Below, in pieces: positions 1 through 7,454 of a stretch of DNA of 64,000 bases; position 1 is the stretch's first letter; every line of letters begins with the position of its first letter. This DNA is from JBAXXL01 sp037127915 (GTDB taxonomy: Bacteria; Bacteroidota; Ignavibacteria; Kapaibacteriales; UBA2268). A program made the position numbers and the translations under genes. The stretch is taken from the NCBI GenBank assembly GCA_037127915.1, contig JBAXXL010000002.1, positions 62,001 through 126,000 of the forward strand. The letters run 5' to 3'. A model generated the notes under the pieces. The model ran no database searches. It saw nothing but the letters and a program-made list of their open reading frames with translations, and was not told the origin of the DNA.

Positions 1-42
1 TGAACTGAAGCCCGATACCCTAAAATGATTTATTCTTTTCAT
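1..42 (-). CDS. possible N-terminus of a gene leaving the window
   Basis: An open frame starts at the ATG at 42 (minus strand) and stays open to the window edge, coding for MKRINHFRVSGFSS. An AAGGAAAG stretch lies 3-10 bases upstream of the ATG. The same frame is also open from an ATG at 87. Fourteen residues are too few to recognise a family. It lies beyond a strong hairpin that separates it from the ygiD-like gene, so it would be a separate transcription unit or a read-through partner. This could be chance. Confidence 0.3.
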   Translation of the reverse strand, partial: MKRINHFRVSGFSS

Positions 43-135
43 AATACTTTCCTTAATGAAAAAATAATTTTGAAAATTATCTTTCATTTTGCCATTAACT
101 AATAAATTTTCAAAATTAATTTTAAACCCTAAAAC

Positions 136-172
136 AAAAATAAGAAATAAACTTTGTTTATTTCTTATTTTT
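136..172. terminator. perfect 17-bp AT-rich hairpin downstream of ygiD-like gene
   Basis: The arms AAAAATAAGAAATAAAC (136-152) and GTTTATTTCTTATTTTT (156-172) pair perfectly around a TTT loop. The hairpin starts 18 bases past the stop of the minus-strand dioxygenase. It is almost pure A/T with A- and T-runs at its ends, so it can serve as an intrinsic terminator in both directions. Confidence 0.7.
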
Positions 173-189
173 TACATTATTTTTTGAGT

Positions 190-993
190 TTAGCCTATTT
201 TTATTGCTGTCATAGAAAGCGACCCGGCAACAATTTTGTCATTAAATACTTTAATTGGTTCATCTGCTTCTTTTAAAGCCAAAGCATATAGCAGTGGAAT
301 ATAGTGCTCCGGTGTAGGAATTGAAAGCTTGAACCGGCGACCACGAGATTGATAATCTATAAGTGATTGATGGTCGCCTGAAATTATAAATTCTTTCATT
401 TGATTATTAGCTTCCAGTGCCCAATCATATCCGTATTCGGGTTCATCCATCATTTCCCAAGCAACAAGACCCAGATTATGAACCATATTACCGCTTCCGA
501 TTATCAGCACTCCTTTTTCGCGGAGGGGTGCTAGTTCTTTAGCCAAATCATAATGGTATTGCGGACTTTGGAAATGATCCATACTCAATTGAACGACCGG
601 AACATCGGCTTCGGGATATAAGTGCTTCACAACGCTCCAGCAACCGTGGTCTAAGCCCCACTTGTCATCCAAACCTACATCGGCTTTGGTTATAAGGTTC
701 TTGACCTCACCAGCTAATTCTGGGCTTCCGGGGGCGGGATATTGCACAGCATATAATTGCGTAGGGAAACCACCGAAATCGTGAATTGTTCTAGGGTGTT
801 CCATTGCTGTAACGAAGGTTCCTCTCGTTTCCCAATGAGCTGAAATACATAAAATAGCTTTAGGTTTGGGAAACTCTTTCGCGATATTTCTAAATCCTTC
901 TACAAATTCATTTTCTTCGATGGCATTCATCGGAGAGCCGTGTCCTAAAAATAGGACAGGGAGTTTTTCTAAGTTGTTTTGCATATTGTTCAT
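190..993 (-). CDS. ygiD: 4,5-DOPA-type extradiol aromatic ring-opening dioxygenase (YgiD family)
   Basis: This 267-residue protein belongs to the class III extradiol dioxygenase family (LigB superfamily, YgiD/DODA type), which opens catechol-type rings with a single metal ion. Visible signatures are GHGSPM near residues 17-22, ISAHWE near 50-55, LDHGCW near 114-119 and a late PEHYIPLL; their histidines are the expected metal ligands. The natural substrate cannot be read from sequence. I start at the ATG at 993, because a longer frame back to 1047 runs into the end of the upstream gene and adds 18 residues unlike the family. It follows a hypothetical gene by 34 bases and ends just before a strong hairpin. 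Pieces of a near-identical gene occur at 3081-3153 and 5338-5366, so this is the surviving copy of a locus duplicated with its upstream neighbour. Confidence 0.88.
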   Translation of the reverse strand: MNNMQNNLEKLPVLFLGHGSPMNAIEENEFVEGFRNIAKEFPKPKAILCISAHWETRGTFVTAMEHPRTIHDFGGFPTQLYAVQYPAPGSPELAGEVKNLITKADVGLDDKWGLDHGCWSVVKHLYPEADVPVVQLSMDHFQSPQYHYDLAKELAPLREKGVLIIGSGNMVHNLGLVAWEMMDEPEYGYDWALEANNQMKEFIISGDHQSLIDYQSRGRRFKLSIPTPEHYIPLLYALALKEADEPIKVFNDKIVAGSLSMTAIKIG

Positions 994-1027
994 TTTTATT
1001 ATTCTGATAATACCTTTAAATGTTAAT

Positions 1028-1990
1028 CTAAGACATCCATGCATCAAGACGAATTACTTTTATTCTTTTCTTATCCAATAAAATTAATTTTATTTGTGGG
1101 CCGTCTGGCCATCCATCTGTTTTATAATAAAAGAAACCGATATTTTGGTAGAATAGGAGTACGTCTCCTAAATGATTTATTCGCGTATAATCCTCGATTG
1201 TAACCTTCAATTCAGGTTCTTTATTAAAATCAATTTCTTGAATGCTGTTATATTCATTTCTCAGCGTAATAATAGTGTTTACCCTATCGGAAAATCCACG
1301 ACCTCCACTCAAATAGCTACATAATTCTGCACTTCTTTTTCCATTTTCGACATTGTCAAGGTGAAAGTCTAATTTTTCTTTCGAGAAATTCTTACTTTTT
1401 ATTGCTTGAAGACCCAATTGTAAAGTACGGCACTTAAAGTGACAATAACCTAATATATCCTTGTTCCTTAAAATATCAAAGAATCTATGAAAGCCATTAT
1501 GATTTTTTAGTTTTTGGATTGCTGAACTCCAAAATAAATACTCACGAAGTAGAAGTGTTTCAGTTGGTTTATAATTTTGTAAAGTTAGTTTATATAAACA
1601 ATAGTCATAACCAAAAGAGTAATAATTATATTGTTTGATATATTCAAAGTTATTTTCAATTGCCAAGTTTCTAATATTCGAATAATGATCATTTAAAACT
1701 GAATATAAACTTCGACCTATTACACTATCTTTTATATACTTATCAGCATCAAGAAGTAACCACAAATATTTTGAATTTTCTGAAGTAATGTTACTCAGAA
1801 TTTTTTTATATAATATTGTATCCACCGAGAATATTTGATTATCGTTCCAATTAATTACAATATTCATAGCTGAATCTAATCCGTATTGATCAATGCAATT
1901 TGTGATATCTTGGGTAGAAATTTTCTTAAATTGTGCATTAGCATTAGTATGCAGTAGCATTGCTAAAAATATAAGGATGATGGTTTTCAT
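1028..1990 (-). CDS. secreted protein of unknown function
   Basis: This 320-residue protein starts with a clear signal peptide (MKTIILIFLAMLLHTNANA, cleavage likely near residue 20). The mature part is mixed alpha/beta, rich in Tyr, Asn and Leu, with no motif I recognise. A GGRGFSD stretch near residue 230 and a C-terminal part with many Asp and Lys can be seen. It lies between the last paralogue of the tandem barrel family (30 bases upstream) and ygiD (34 bases downstream). In the two other copies of this arrangement the ygiD remnant directly abuts the barrel gene, so this gene either entered later or was lost from the other copies. The function is unknown; export to the periplasm or outer membrane is the only inference. 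Confidence 0.75.
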   Translation of the reverse strand: MKTIILIFLAMLLHTNANAQFKKISTQDITNCIDQYGLDSAMNIVINWNDNQIFSVDTILYKKILSNITSENSKYLWLLLDADKYIKDSVIGRSLYSVLNDHYSNIRNLAIENNFEYIKQYNYYSFGYDYCLYKLTLQNYKPTETLLLREYLFWSSAIQKLKNHNGFHRFFDILRNKDILGYCHFKCRTLQLGLQAIKSKNFSKEKLDFHLDNVENGKRSAELCSYLSGGRGFSDRVNTIITLRNEYNSIQEIDFNKEPELKVTIEDYTRINHLGDVLLFYQNIGFFYYKTDGWPDGPQIKLILLDKKRIKVIRLDAWMS

Positions 1991-2020
1991 AAATATTATT
2001 CCTCGATTACTTTATTCAGA

Positions 2021-2989
2021 TTAACGCAAATAGCAGTATGCTAGATTTATTCCAAAATTAAAACATTTCATATTAATCCTGCCATCAGATGTTAAACAAT
2101 TTGCAACTGAATATATCCAAGGCTTTTCATTAATTTTAAAAATAAAACCACCGAAAAAACCTATAGCAATATAATCAGTGAAATTGCTTAATTCATAAGT
2201 TTTATATTCTAGATTACAGCCAATAAAACCTGACATTTGGTCTATACTAATATCGATATAATTATTTGAAAGATAAAGATCCAATGGGATGTAATAGTCA
2301 TTTTCGCAATTCACAATAAGATATTTATTATATTTTAAACCAAGAAGTGCGTTGAAGCGAAAATGTTTGCTATTAATCATATCATATCCAAAATTCAAAG
2401 CATATTGTCTCGGTTTAAATTTCATTAGCAATGAGGCATTGGACTGTTCAAAGCTGTTTAATCCAAATAATATACCAAGAGAAACATTTTTATATCTTCC
2501 TGTTATTTCAAAATTATATATTGTAGATTGATTACTCATAAACTTTACATTTTCAGAACCAAAATAGGATTCGAAATTACTAAAATCATTAAAAATTCTT
2601 TCATATTGAAAATTATATGATATTTCATATTTTGAATACCAGGACATATCTTTTGTTGTTGGAATTTCGTTTATTTGTTTTTGCGTTGTATCCTTAAGCA
2701 TTTTGATTATTATCAGCTTGTTGACCGAGTCTTTTAATGCTATGGTTTGGGGCTTATAACCTGGACGAGCTATGGATAATGTATTATTTGCTTTGTTTTT
2801 AATTAGCAAATGAAAAATTCCCTGATAATCAGAATAGAAGCAGTTTTCAGTATTTTTTTGACATACGGTTGCTCCAAATAAAGGATTGTTTTCTTCATCA
2901 AAAATTCTTCCCGTTATTATTCGCTCCTGAGCAAATGCGTTAATGCTCAAAGTAAAAAATATCAATCCTAAAAGTAATAGTTTTTTCAT
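2021..2989 (-). CDS. carboxypeptidase-regulatory-like domain / outer-membrane barrel-like protein, paralogue A
   Basis: Of 322 residues, 1-20 form a signal peptide (MKKLLLLGLIFFTLSINAFA). Residues ~21-105 resemble the CarboxypepD_reg-like beta-sandwich found at the N-terminus of many Bacteroidota outer-membrane proteins (ERIITGRIFDEENNPLFGATV, then a Y-x-G-x-F-H-L strand). The remaining ~200 residues alternate hydrophobic and polar residues with many Tyr/Phe and end in YCYLR, as in a small outer-membrane beta-barrel. Two homologues lie at 3155-4144 and 5368-6387. I start at the ATG at 2989: a 9-residue extension is open here, but paralogue B has the same upstream DNA without an upstream ATG. 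A role in envelope or ligand binding is inference. Confidence 0.78.
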   Translation of the reverse strand: MKKLLLLGLIFFTLSINAFAQERIITGRIFDEENNPLFGATVCQKNTENCFYSDYQGIFHLLIKNKANNTLSIARPGYKPQTIALKDSVNKLIIIKMLKDTTQKQINEIPTTKDMSWYSKYEISYNFQYERIFNDFSNFESYFGSENVKFMSNQSTIYNFEITGRYKNVSLGILFGLNSFEQSNASLLMKFKPRQYALNFGYDMINSKHFRFNALLGLKYNKYLIVNCENDYYIPLDLYLSNNYIDISIDQMSGFIGCNLEYKTYELSNFTDYIAIGFFGGFIFKINEKPWIYSVANCLTSDGRINMKCFNFGINLAYCYLR

Positions 2990-3060
2990 TCGATTTAATC
3001 CATAATTTCTTAACAAACTCTTTTTTTAATCAATCCAATTAATTCACATACCAAAGAAAA
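2990..3060 (-). repeat. conserved upstream segment shared by the three tandem paralogues
   Basis: About 70 bases just upstream of the chosen start of paralogue A recur with few changes at 4145-4218 (B) and 6388-6462 (C). Shared words include CAATCCAATTAATTCA, CCATAATT and AAATACGAA (the last in B and C). The duplicated unit therefore carried its leader and probably its promoter. I cannot place a consensus TAnnTTTG box in it with confidence. Confidence 0.75.
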
Positions 3061-3080
3061 ATATTTTATATTAATTTCTT

Positions 3081-3153
3081 CATTTTCTTCGATGGCATTC
3101 ATCGGAGAGCCGTGTCCTAAAAATAGGACGGGGAGTTTTTTATCATTTTCCAT
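3081..3153 (-). pseudogene. truncated 5' remnant of a ygiD-like gene
   Basis: On the minus strand this starts with ATG at 3153 and codes for MENDKK followed by LPVLFLGHGSPMNAIEENE, the same residues as the intact dioxygenase. The 60 bases 3081-3140 match 909-968 with one visible difference. After that the similarity stops abruptly, and the remaining ~75% of the gene is absent. The remnant starts one base after the stop codon of paralogue B. The high identity implies a recent duplication, or gene conversion, followed by deletion. Confidence 0.88.
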
Positions 3154-3154
3154 A

Positions 3155-4144
3155 TTAATCTTCAAAATAAAATGTAAAATATAAACCAAAATTAAAGTTC
3201 TTCACATCAATCTTTTTATCTGTTATCAAATGTTTTTCTTCAGAATAAACCCAAGGGTTATCGTTTAGTTTTAAAATATAACCACCATACATACCAATAC
3301 CCACTTTATTATACCCGACATATGCCCAATTAAATTTATATGCGAAATTACATCCCACAAAGCCGATCAATTGATTAAATTTCAAATCCAATTCCTTATT
3401 CGTCAGATATTGCTCCAAAGGAATTTCTTCACCAAAATCACTATTATGCAAATTGATTATTTGCCATTTTAAACGTACTAGAGGGGTGATTGTAAAATGC
3501 CAAGTTTGAAGAATGTTATAGCCAAAACGTATTGCGTATTGATAATTATGTAAATTACGATCAATTATGCCATTTGAATCGGTAAATTTGCAATAACCAA
3601 AGCTGAGTCCATAACTAAATCTATGATAATTGAGAGCTAATTCATGTACTAAATTAGATCCAGAACTATTCAATAAATCAACATTTTCCACTCCGAGTAA
3701 TGGTTCGAAACTTTTAAAATCGTTAAACATTAGATCAATAATAAAATTATAATCCACACCGATTCTTGCTGATGGATTGTATTCCTTTGCCTGTATATTA
3801 GGCGTTCCATATTCTACCCCATTAATTTCCGACAATATCTGTGTTGTATCAGCCACTAATTCAATAGAATAATTCGACTTTGCCGAGTCTATAGCAATAG
3901 TTTTAGGTACAAAACCATCGAGTTTCAAGTTTAATGTTTTTTCATACCGTTCTATTATTACCAAATGAAAAACTCCATATCTGTCAGTATAACTTAAATT
4001 ATAAGAGTTAGGCTGACTAATTTGGACATTGGTGAGTGGAATATTAGGTTTACGAAATACCCTACCCGTTATTATCCGCTCCTGTGCAAGAACATTAATA
4101 CTCAATGCAATAAATATCAATCCTAAAAGTAAAAGTTTTTTCAT
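3155..4144 (-). CDS. carboxypeptidase-regulatory-like domain / outer-membrane barrel-like protein, paralogue B
   Basis: The 329-residue paralogue of the genes at 2021 and 5368 has the same architecture: signal peptide MKKLLLLGLIFIALSINVLA, a beta-sandwich starting ERIITGRVFRKPNIPL, and a C-terminal barrel-like half ending FTFYFED. It shares with paralogue C the phrases KTIAIDSAKS, SIELVADTTQ/H and QYAIRFGYNIL/QYSVHFVYDIL, so B and C are closer to each other than to A. The start at 4144 is the only in-frame ATG before the signal peptide. The gene is followed directly by the ygiD remnant and preceded by the shared leader. A glycosyltransferase gene lies between B and C. The function is unknown; an outer-membrane location is inferred. 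Confidence 0.78.
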   Translation of the reverse strand: MKKLLLLGLIFIALSINVLAQERIITGRVFRKPNIPLTNVQISQPNSYNLSYTDRYGVFHLVIIERYEKTLNLKLDGFVPKTIAIDSAKSNYSIELVADTTQILSEINGVEYGTPNIQAKEYNPSARIGVDYNFIIDLMFNDFKSFEPLLGVENVDLLNSSGSNLVHELALNYHRFSYGLSFGYCKFTDSNGIIDRNLHNYQYAIRFGYNILQTWHFTITPLVRLKWQIINLHNSDFGEEIPLEQYLTNKELDLKFNQLIGFVGCNFAYKFNWAYVGYNKVGIGMYGGYILKLNDNPWVYSEEKHLITDKKIDVKNFNFGLYFTFYFED

Positions 4145-4232
4145 ACGATTTAATCCATAATTTCTTAAAAAACTCGTTTTTTATTCAATCCAATTAATTC
4201 ACATACTAAAATACGAAAGTATTCTATTTTAA

Positions 4233-5324
4233 TTAATTTCTTCCGCCAATATATCCTATTTTTCTCAATATAATTGCTTCATTATAAACTCCAACTATTT
4301 TTCGCGTTAGATTAGATAAATCAAAATCTTCCTTTACATAACCTTGAATGATTTTAGCTTCTTCCTGCCATTTATCCCTATCACTAAAATAGTCTTTCAA
4401 AATATGATATAACTCGTTCTCTGATGGTGGTGGTTTGTCTATTGCAACAAAATTATTGACTTTATATTCATGATAGTTATCTTTAGATATTAGCGATCCC
4501 AAGCGCTTTTTGTTTATTGAAAGAACAGGAACACCGCAAGCTAAAGCTTCTAAAGCCACTCTACCAACACCAAGTACAAGGCTGGAATTTCGGAATATAT
4601 CTTTTACATTCGGTTGATAATCCCAAATTTTGCAGACTTCTCGATTAAATTTCCTATTCAATTTTTTTGCTATATTTCTAATTTGCATTGAACAATTCCC
4701 TTCGCCGATTAAATTGAAAGTTAAATCGCGAATCTCTTCGACTAATTTTGGTAGAATTTGCTGAATAATCATCAATATCACTTTAGAATGATTCCTGTCA
4801 ACACGGCTGACATAAGTAAATGAGGGTGAAGTTTGTAATTTGTCACCTTCGATTGCTTCCACACCGTTAGGAATTACAATAGATTTAGTTCTGATTTCTT
4901 CATAACAAGCTGATACTTCTAAAACGCGTTGGCTTACGAATATTATTCGGTCGGGTGTGCTTTTAGCAATTATGGATTTTAAATCTAACCGCGTTCTTCC
5001 GTGAACTGTAGCAACAACAGGTATATCAATAAACTTTTTTAATATGCAGGATGTGAAAATAGCTAATCTTTGGTGCGCGTGGATAATATCAATATGGTAT
5101 TTTTTTACTTGTCTGAATAAGAAGATAAAGTTTATCGGTAATAAAATATCGCGGGAAGTGTAAGGAATAAAATGAACTCCTTTGTTTAAACGAGTTAATT
5201 GTCGTCCTTTAGAGGATACCAAATATACTTCATTCCCCAGTTCATAAAGTGAATTAGCTAGATCGCAGACGTGGTTTTCCGCACCTCCGAAATCAAAACG
5301 TTTTAAAACAAGGAGAATTTTCAT
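4233..5324 (-). CDS. glycosyltransferase family 4-like (GT-B fold)
   Basis: This is a 363-residue GT-B glycosyltransferase. The N-terminal Rossmann half has KRFDFGGAENHV (the glycine loop of family 4 enzymes), IIHAHQR and VATVHGR. The C-terminal half has IPNGVE, FTYVSRVDRNHSK, NLIGEGN and GRVALEALACGVPVLS, which matches the E-x7-E nucleotide-sugar site with the second Glu replaced in this alignment. It probably transfers a sugar from a nucleotide donor onto a lipid or glycan at the inner membrane; donor and acceptor cannot be told. It has no partner glycan genes nearby and sits between duplicated barrel genes B and C, which suggests that it was inserted into, or co-duplicated and then lost from, the tandem array. 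Confidence 0.85.
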   Translation of the reverse strand: MKILLVLKRFDFGGAENHVCDLANSLYELGNEVYLVSSKGRQLTRLNKGVHFIPYTSRDILLPINFIFLFRQVKKYHIDIIHAHQRLAIFTSCILKKFIDIPVVATVHGRTRLDLKSIIAKSTPDRIIFVSQRVLEVSACYEEIRTKSIVIPNGVEAIEGDKLQTSPSFTYVSRVDRNHSKVILMIIQQILPKLVEEIRDLTFNLIGEGNCSMQIRNIAKKLNRKFNREVCKIWDYQPNVKDIFRNSSLVLGVGRVALEALACGVPVLSINKKRLGSLISKDNYHEYKVNNFVAIDKPPPSENELYHILKDYFSDRDKWQEEAKIIQGYVKEDFDLSNLTRKIVGVYNEAIILRKIGYIGGRN

Positions 5325-5337
5325 AATATACTGTTAA

Positions 5338-5366
5338 TTCGTGAATTGTTCTTGGTTGTTTTCCAT
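5338..5366 (-). pseudogene. tiny internally deleted ygiD remnant
   Basis: Directly after the stop of paralogue C the minus strand reads ATGGAAAAC (like the start of the remnant at 3153), then AGAACAATTCACGA, a 14-base exact match to an internal part of ygiD around 783-796. A frame shift leads to a stop after ten codons. The position relative to the barrel gene is the same as for the remnant after paralogue B. The short match alone would be weak; position plus match make a deleted third copy likely. Confidence 0.55.
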
Positions 5367-5367
5367 A

Positions 5368-6387
5368 TTAATCATCAAAATAGAATTCTAAATTTAAACC
5401 AAAATTAATCTTTTTTATATCAATCTTTTTATCTGTTCTTAAATAATTCTGTTGTGAAAAAACAATAGGTTCATCCATTAATTTAAACATATAGCCTCCA
5501 TAAATACCTAAACCAATCTTTCCGAATTCGGAATGCACCGATCCTGTTTTATAAGTTAAATTACATCCTACGAATCCCGTCCATTGGAGGAATTTTAAAT
5601 CGATTTCTTTATCAGTCAGATACTCTTCCAAATTAATATTTTCACGATTGTCGCTGTTGTGTAAATTGAAATTATGCAATTTGAATTGAACAGTAGGAGT
5701 AATTGCAAAGTGTCGAGAATCGAGAATGTCATATACAAAATGTACAGAATATTGATAATTATGTACATTTAAATCAAGAAATTCAGTTGAGCTTTTAAAT
5801 TGTTGATAACCAAAACCAACTCCGTAACCAAATCTAGAATATTTTAGAGTTAATCCTATAATTGCCATAGGTTCAAACTCGTTTAATAAAACAATACTAG
5901 GGTCTCCGAGTAGGGGTAAAAAACTTATAAAGTCTTTAAACATATAGTCTAATTTTATAAAGGACTCAAAAGTTATGTTCTCAGTTAGCTCTTGTTTATT
6001 ATTATTTGAATTAGCAATTGCTGATGAATTAGAATCATAAATAGCCGATCTATATGGTATGCTACTAGTAATAGACAATATATGCGTCGTATCGGCTACC
6101 AATTCAATGGAATAATAGGATTTTGCCGAGTCAATAGCAATTGTTTTAGTTGTAAAACCCCCGAGACTAATAATCATATTGTTATCTAACATTTCGTTTA
6201 TAACAAGATGAAAAACACCATAATTGTCAGTAAAATTGAAATTATGAGAATTCGGCTGACAAACTTGGACGTAAGGAAGTGGGATATCATTTTTATGAAA
6301 TACCCTACCCGTTATTATCCTTTCCTGAGCAAATGCATTAATACTAAAAATACTATATATCAGTCCTAAAAATAAAAGCTTTTTCAT
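5368..6387 (-). CDS. carboxypeptidase-regulatory-like domain / outer-membrane barrel-like protein, paralogue C
   Basis: This 339-residue protein is the third member of the tandem family. It has the signal peptide MKKLLFLGLIYSIFSINAFA, a beta-sandwich starting ERIITGRVFHKNDIPLPYVQV, a Ser/Asn-rich linker near residues 115-130 (SNSSAIANSNNNK) that B lacks, and a barrel-like C-terminal part ending LNLEFYFDD. I start at the MKK methionine at 6387; the upstream nine codons are part of the shared leader. It is the most upstream copy in transcription order, and the short membrane-protein gene at 6484-6654 lies just upstream. Function and ligand are unknown. Confidence 0.78.
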   Translation of the reverse strand: MKKLLFLGLIYSIFSINAFAQERIITGRVFHKNDIPLPYVQVCQPNSHNFNFTDNYGVFHLVINEMLDNNMIISLGGFTTKTIAIDSAKSYYSIELVADTTHILSITSSIPYRSAIYDSNSSAIANSNNNKQELTENITFESFIKLDYMFKDFISFLPLLGDPSIVLLNEFEPMAIIGLTLKYSRFGYGVGFGYQQFKSSTEFLDLNVHNYQYSVHFVYDILDSRHFAITPTVQFKLHNFNLHNSDNRENINLEEYLTDKEIDLKFLQWTGFVGCNLTYKTGSVHSEFGKIGLGIYGGYMFKLMDEPIVFSQQNYLRTDKKIDIKKINFGLNLEFYFDD

Positions 6388-6483
6388 TCGATTTGATCCA
6401 TAATTACTAAACAAACACGTTTTTTACTCAATCCAATTAATTCAGATACCAAAATACGAAAAAATGCTTTAAGAATGATATAT

Positions 6484-6654
6484 CTATGATTTCATCTTTT
6501 CTTTTACGGGTAGGTTAAAAAGTGCAAATAGAGCATATAATGCGTAAAGCCCCCATAAAATGTGCATACCTTCAATATAAAAGCCAAGTGTTCCTAAAAA
6601 ACCTAGATATCCTAATAATCCCAGTTTATTCTTTTTTTTCCCTTTGTGTTCCAT
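6484..6654 (-). CDS. small 56-residue membrane protein
   Basis: An uninterrupted frame from the ATG at 6654 to the TAG at 6484 codes for a basic N-terminus (MEHKGKKKNK) followed by two hydrophobic stretches (about residues 11-27 and 31-48) and a charged tail (PVKEKMKS). This Lys-in/two-helix layout is typical of small inner-membrane proteins. It starts 12 bases after the stop of the ADP-ribosylglycohydrolase gene, so it probably is the last gene of the DUF1016-glycohydrolase transcript. I do not recognise a family. Confidence 0.6.
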   Translation of the reverse strand: MEHKGKKKNKLGLLGYLGFLGTLGFYIEGMHILWGLYALYALFALFNLPVKEKMKS

Positions 6655-6665
6655 AATGTAATTCT

Positions 6666-7454
6666 TTATTTATAATATTTGGTTGAGAATTCTTCAATTA
6701 GTTTGATTATTTCAGCAGGTAGTAACGTTAATACACTTTCTTGTATATATTCAGGAACATCCTTGTAATATGCTTCCGCAATCCCACCCGTGATACAAGC
6801 CAAAGTATCGCTGTCACCGCCTAATGAAATTGCCAGACGTATTGCGCTTTCAAAATCAGTACTTTCCAAAAATGCGATTATTGATTCAGGAACTGTTCCC
6901 TGACAGCTTTCATCAAATTTGAAAGTTGGTCTTAATTCATCAATAGTGCGATTTAGATTGTAATTAAACGTTTGCTCGATATAAGATTTGATTTCTGCCT
7001 TGCTGGAACCAGTTCTGGCTAAGAATATAGCAGCGGCGGTTGATTGAGCACCTTTAATTCCTTCTTGGTGGTTGTGAGTTACAACTGCTGATTCTTCAGC
7101 TTTTTTCAAAACTTCTTCAAGTGAATTATAAACCCACCCAACAGGACTTACACGCATAGCAGAACCATTTCCCCAGCTATAATAGGGAAGTAAATTCGAT
7201 GAAATTAACCACTTTTGAAAATGCCCACCATAACCTCTACCCGGAAAATTTCGCCCATAAGAATGATAAGCCAGGGCATAATTTGAATGATTCAAAATCG
7301 CATCCATAGTCGCAAATGTAAGCACACTATCATCTGTGAATTTACAATTAGGACTGAACAATGGGAAATCAGTAGTTTTGATATTATTCCATTCGTAAAC
7401 AGAACCAATTACATCGCCAATTATGGCTCCAAGGATTAAGGGTTTATTTGGCAT
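6666..7454 (-). CDS. ADP-ribosylglycohydrolase family protein
   Basis: This 262-residue protein belongs to the ADP-ribosylglycohydrolase (DraG/ARH) family, which removes ADP-ribose from modified proteins or nucleic acids using two Mg ions. Visible signatures are LGAIIGDVIGSVYEW at the N-terminus, FTDDSVLT near residues 38-45 (the TDD metal ligands), VTHNHQEGIKGAQS in the middle and SLGGDSDTLACITGGI near the C-terminus (the second metal motif, GDSDT). All expected metal ligands are present, so it should be active. It overlaps the 3' end of the upstream DUF1016 nuclease gene by 11 bases, so the two are translationally coupled. The substrate is unknown. Confidence 0.9.
   Translation of the reverse strand: MPNKPLILGAIIGDVIGSVYEWNNIKTTDFPLFSPNCKFTDDSVLTFATMDAILNHSNYALAYHSYGRNFPGRGYGGHFQKWLISSNLLPYYSWGNGSAMRVSPVGWVYNSLEEVLKKAEESAVVTHNHQEGIKGAQSTAAAIFLARTGSSKAEIKSYIEQTFNYNLNRTIDELRPTFKFDESCQGTVPESIIAFLESTDFESAIRLAISLGGDSDTLACITGGIAEAYYKDVPEYIQESVLTLLPAEIIKLIEEFSTKYYK

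Noticed and set aside
11..25. A 14-base match (CGATACCCTAAAAT) between the window start and 13152-13165 as a paralogue of the barrel-like gene
   Set aside because: On the minus strand it is in a different frame from the barrel gene, and there is no further similarity, so it is likely chance or a short repeat.
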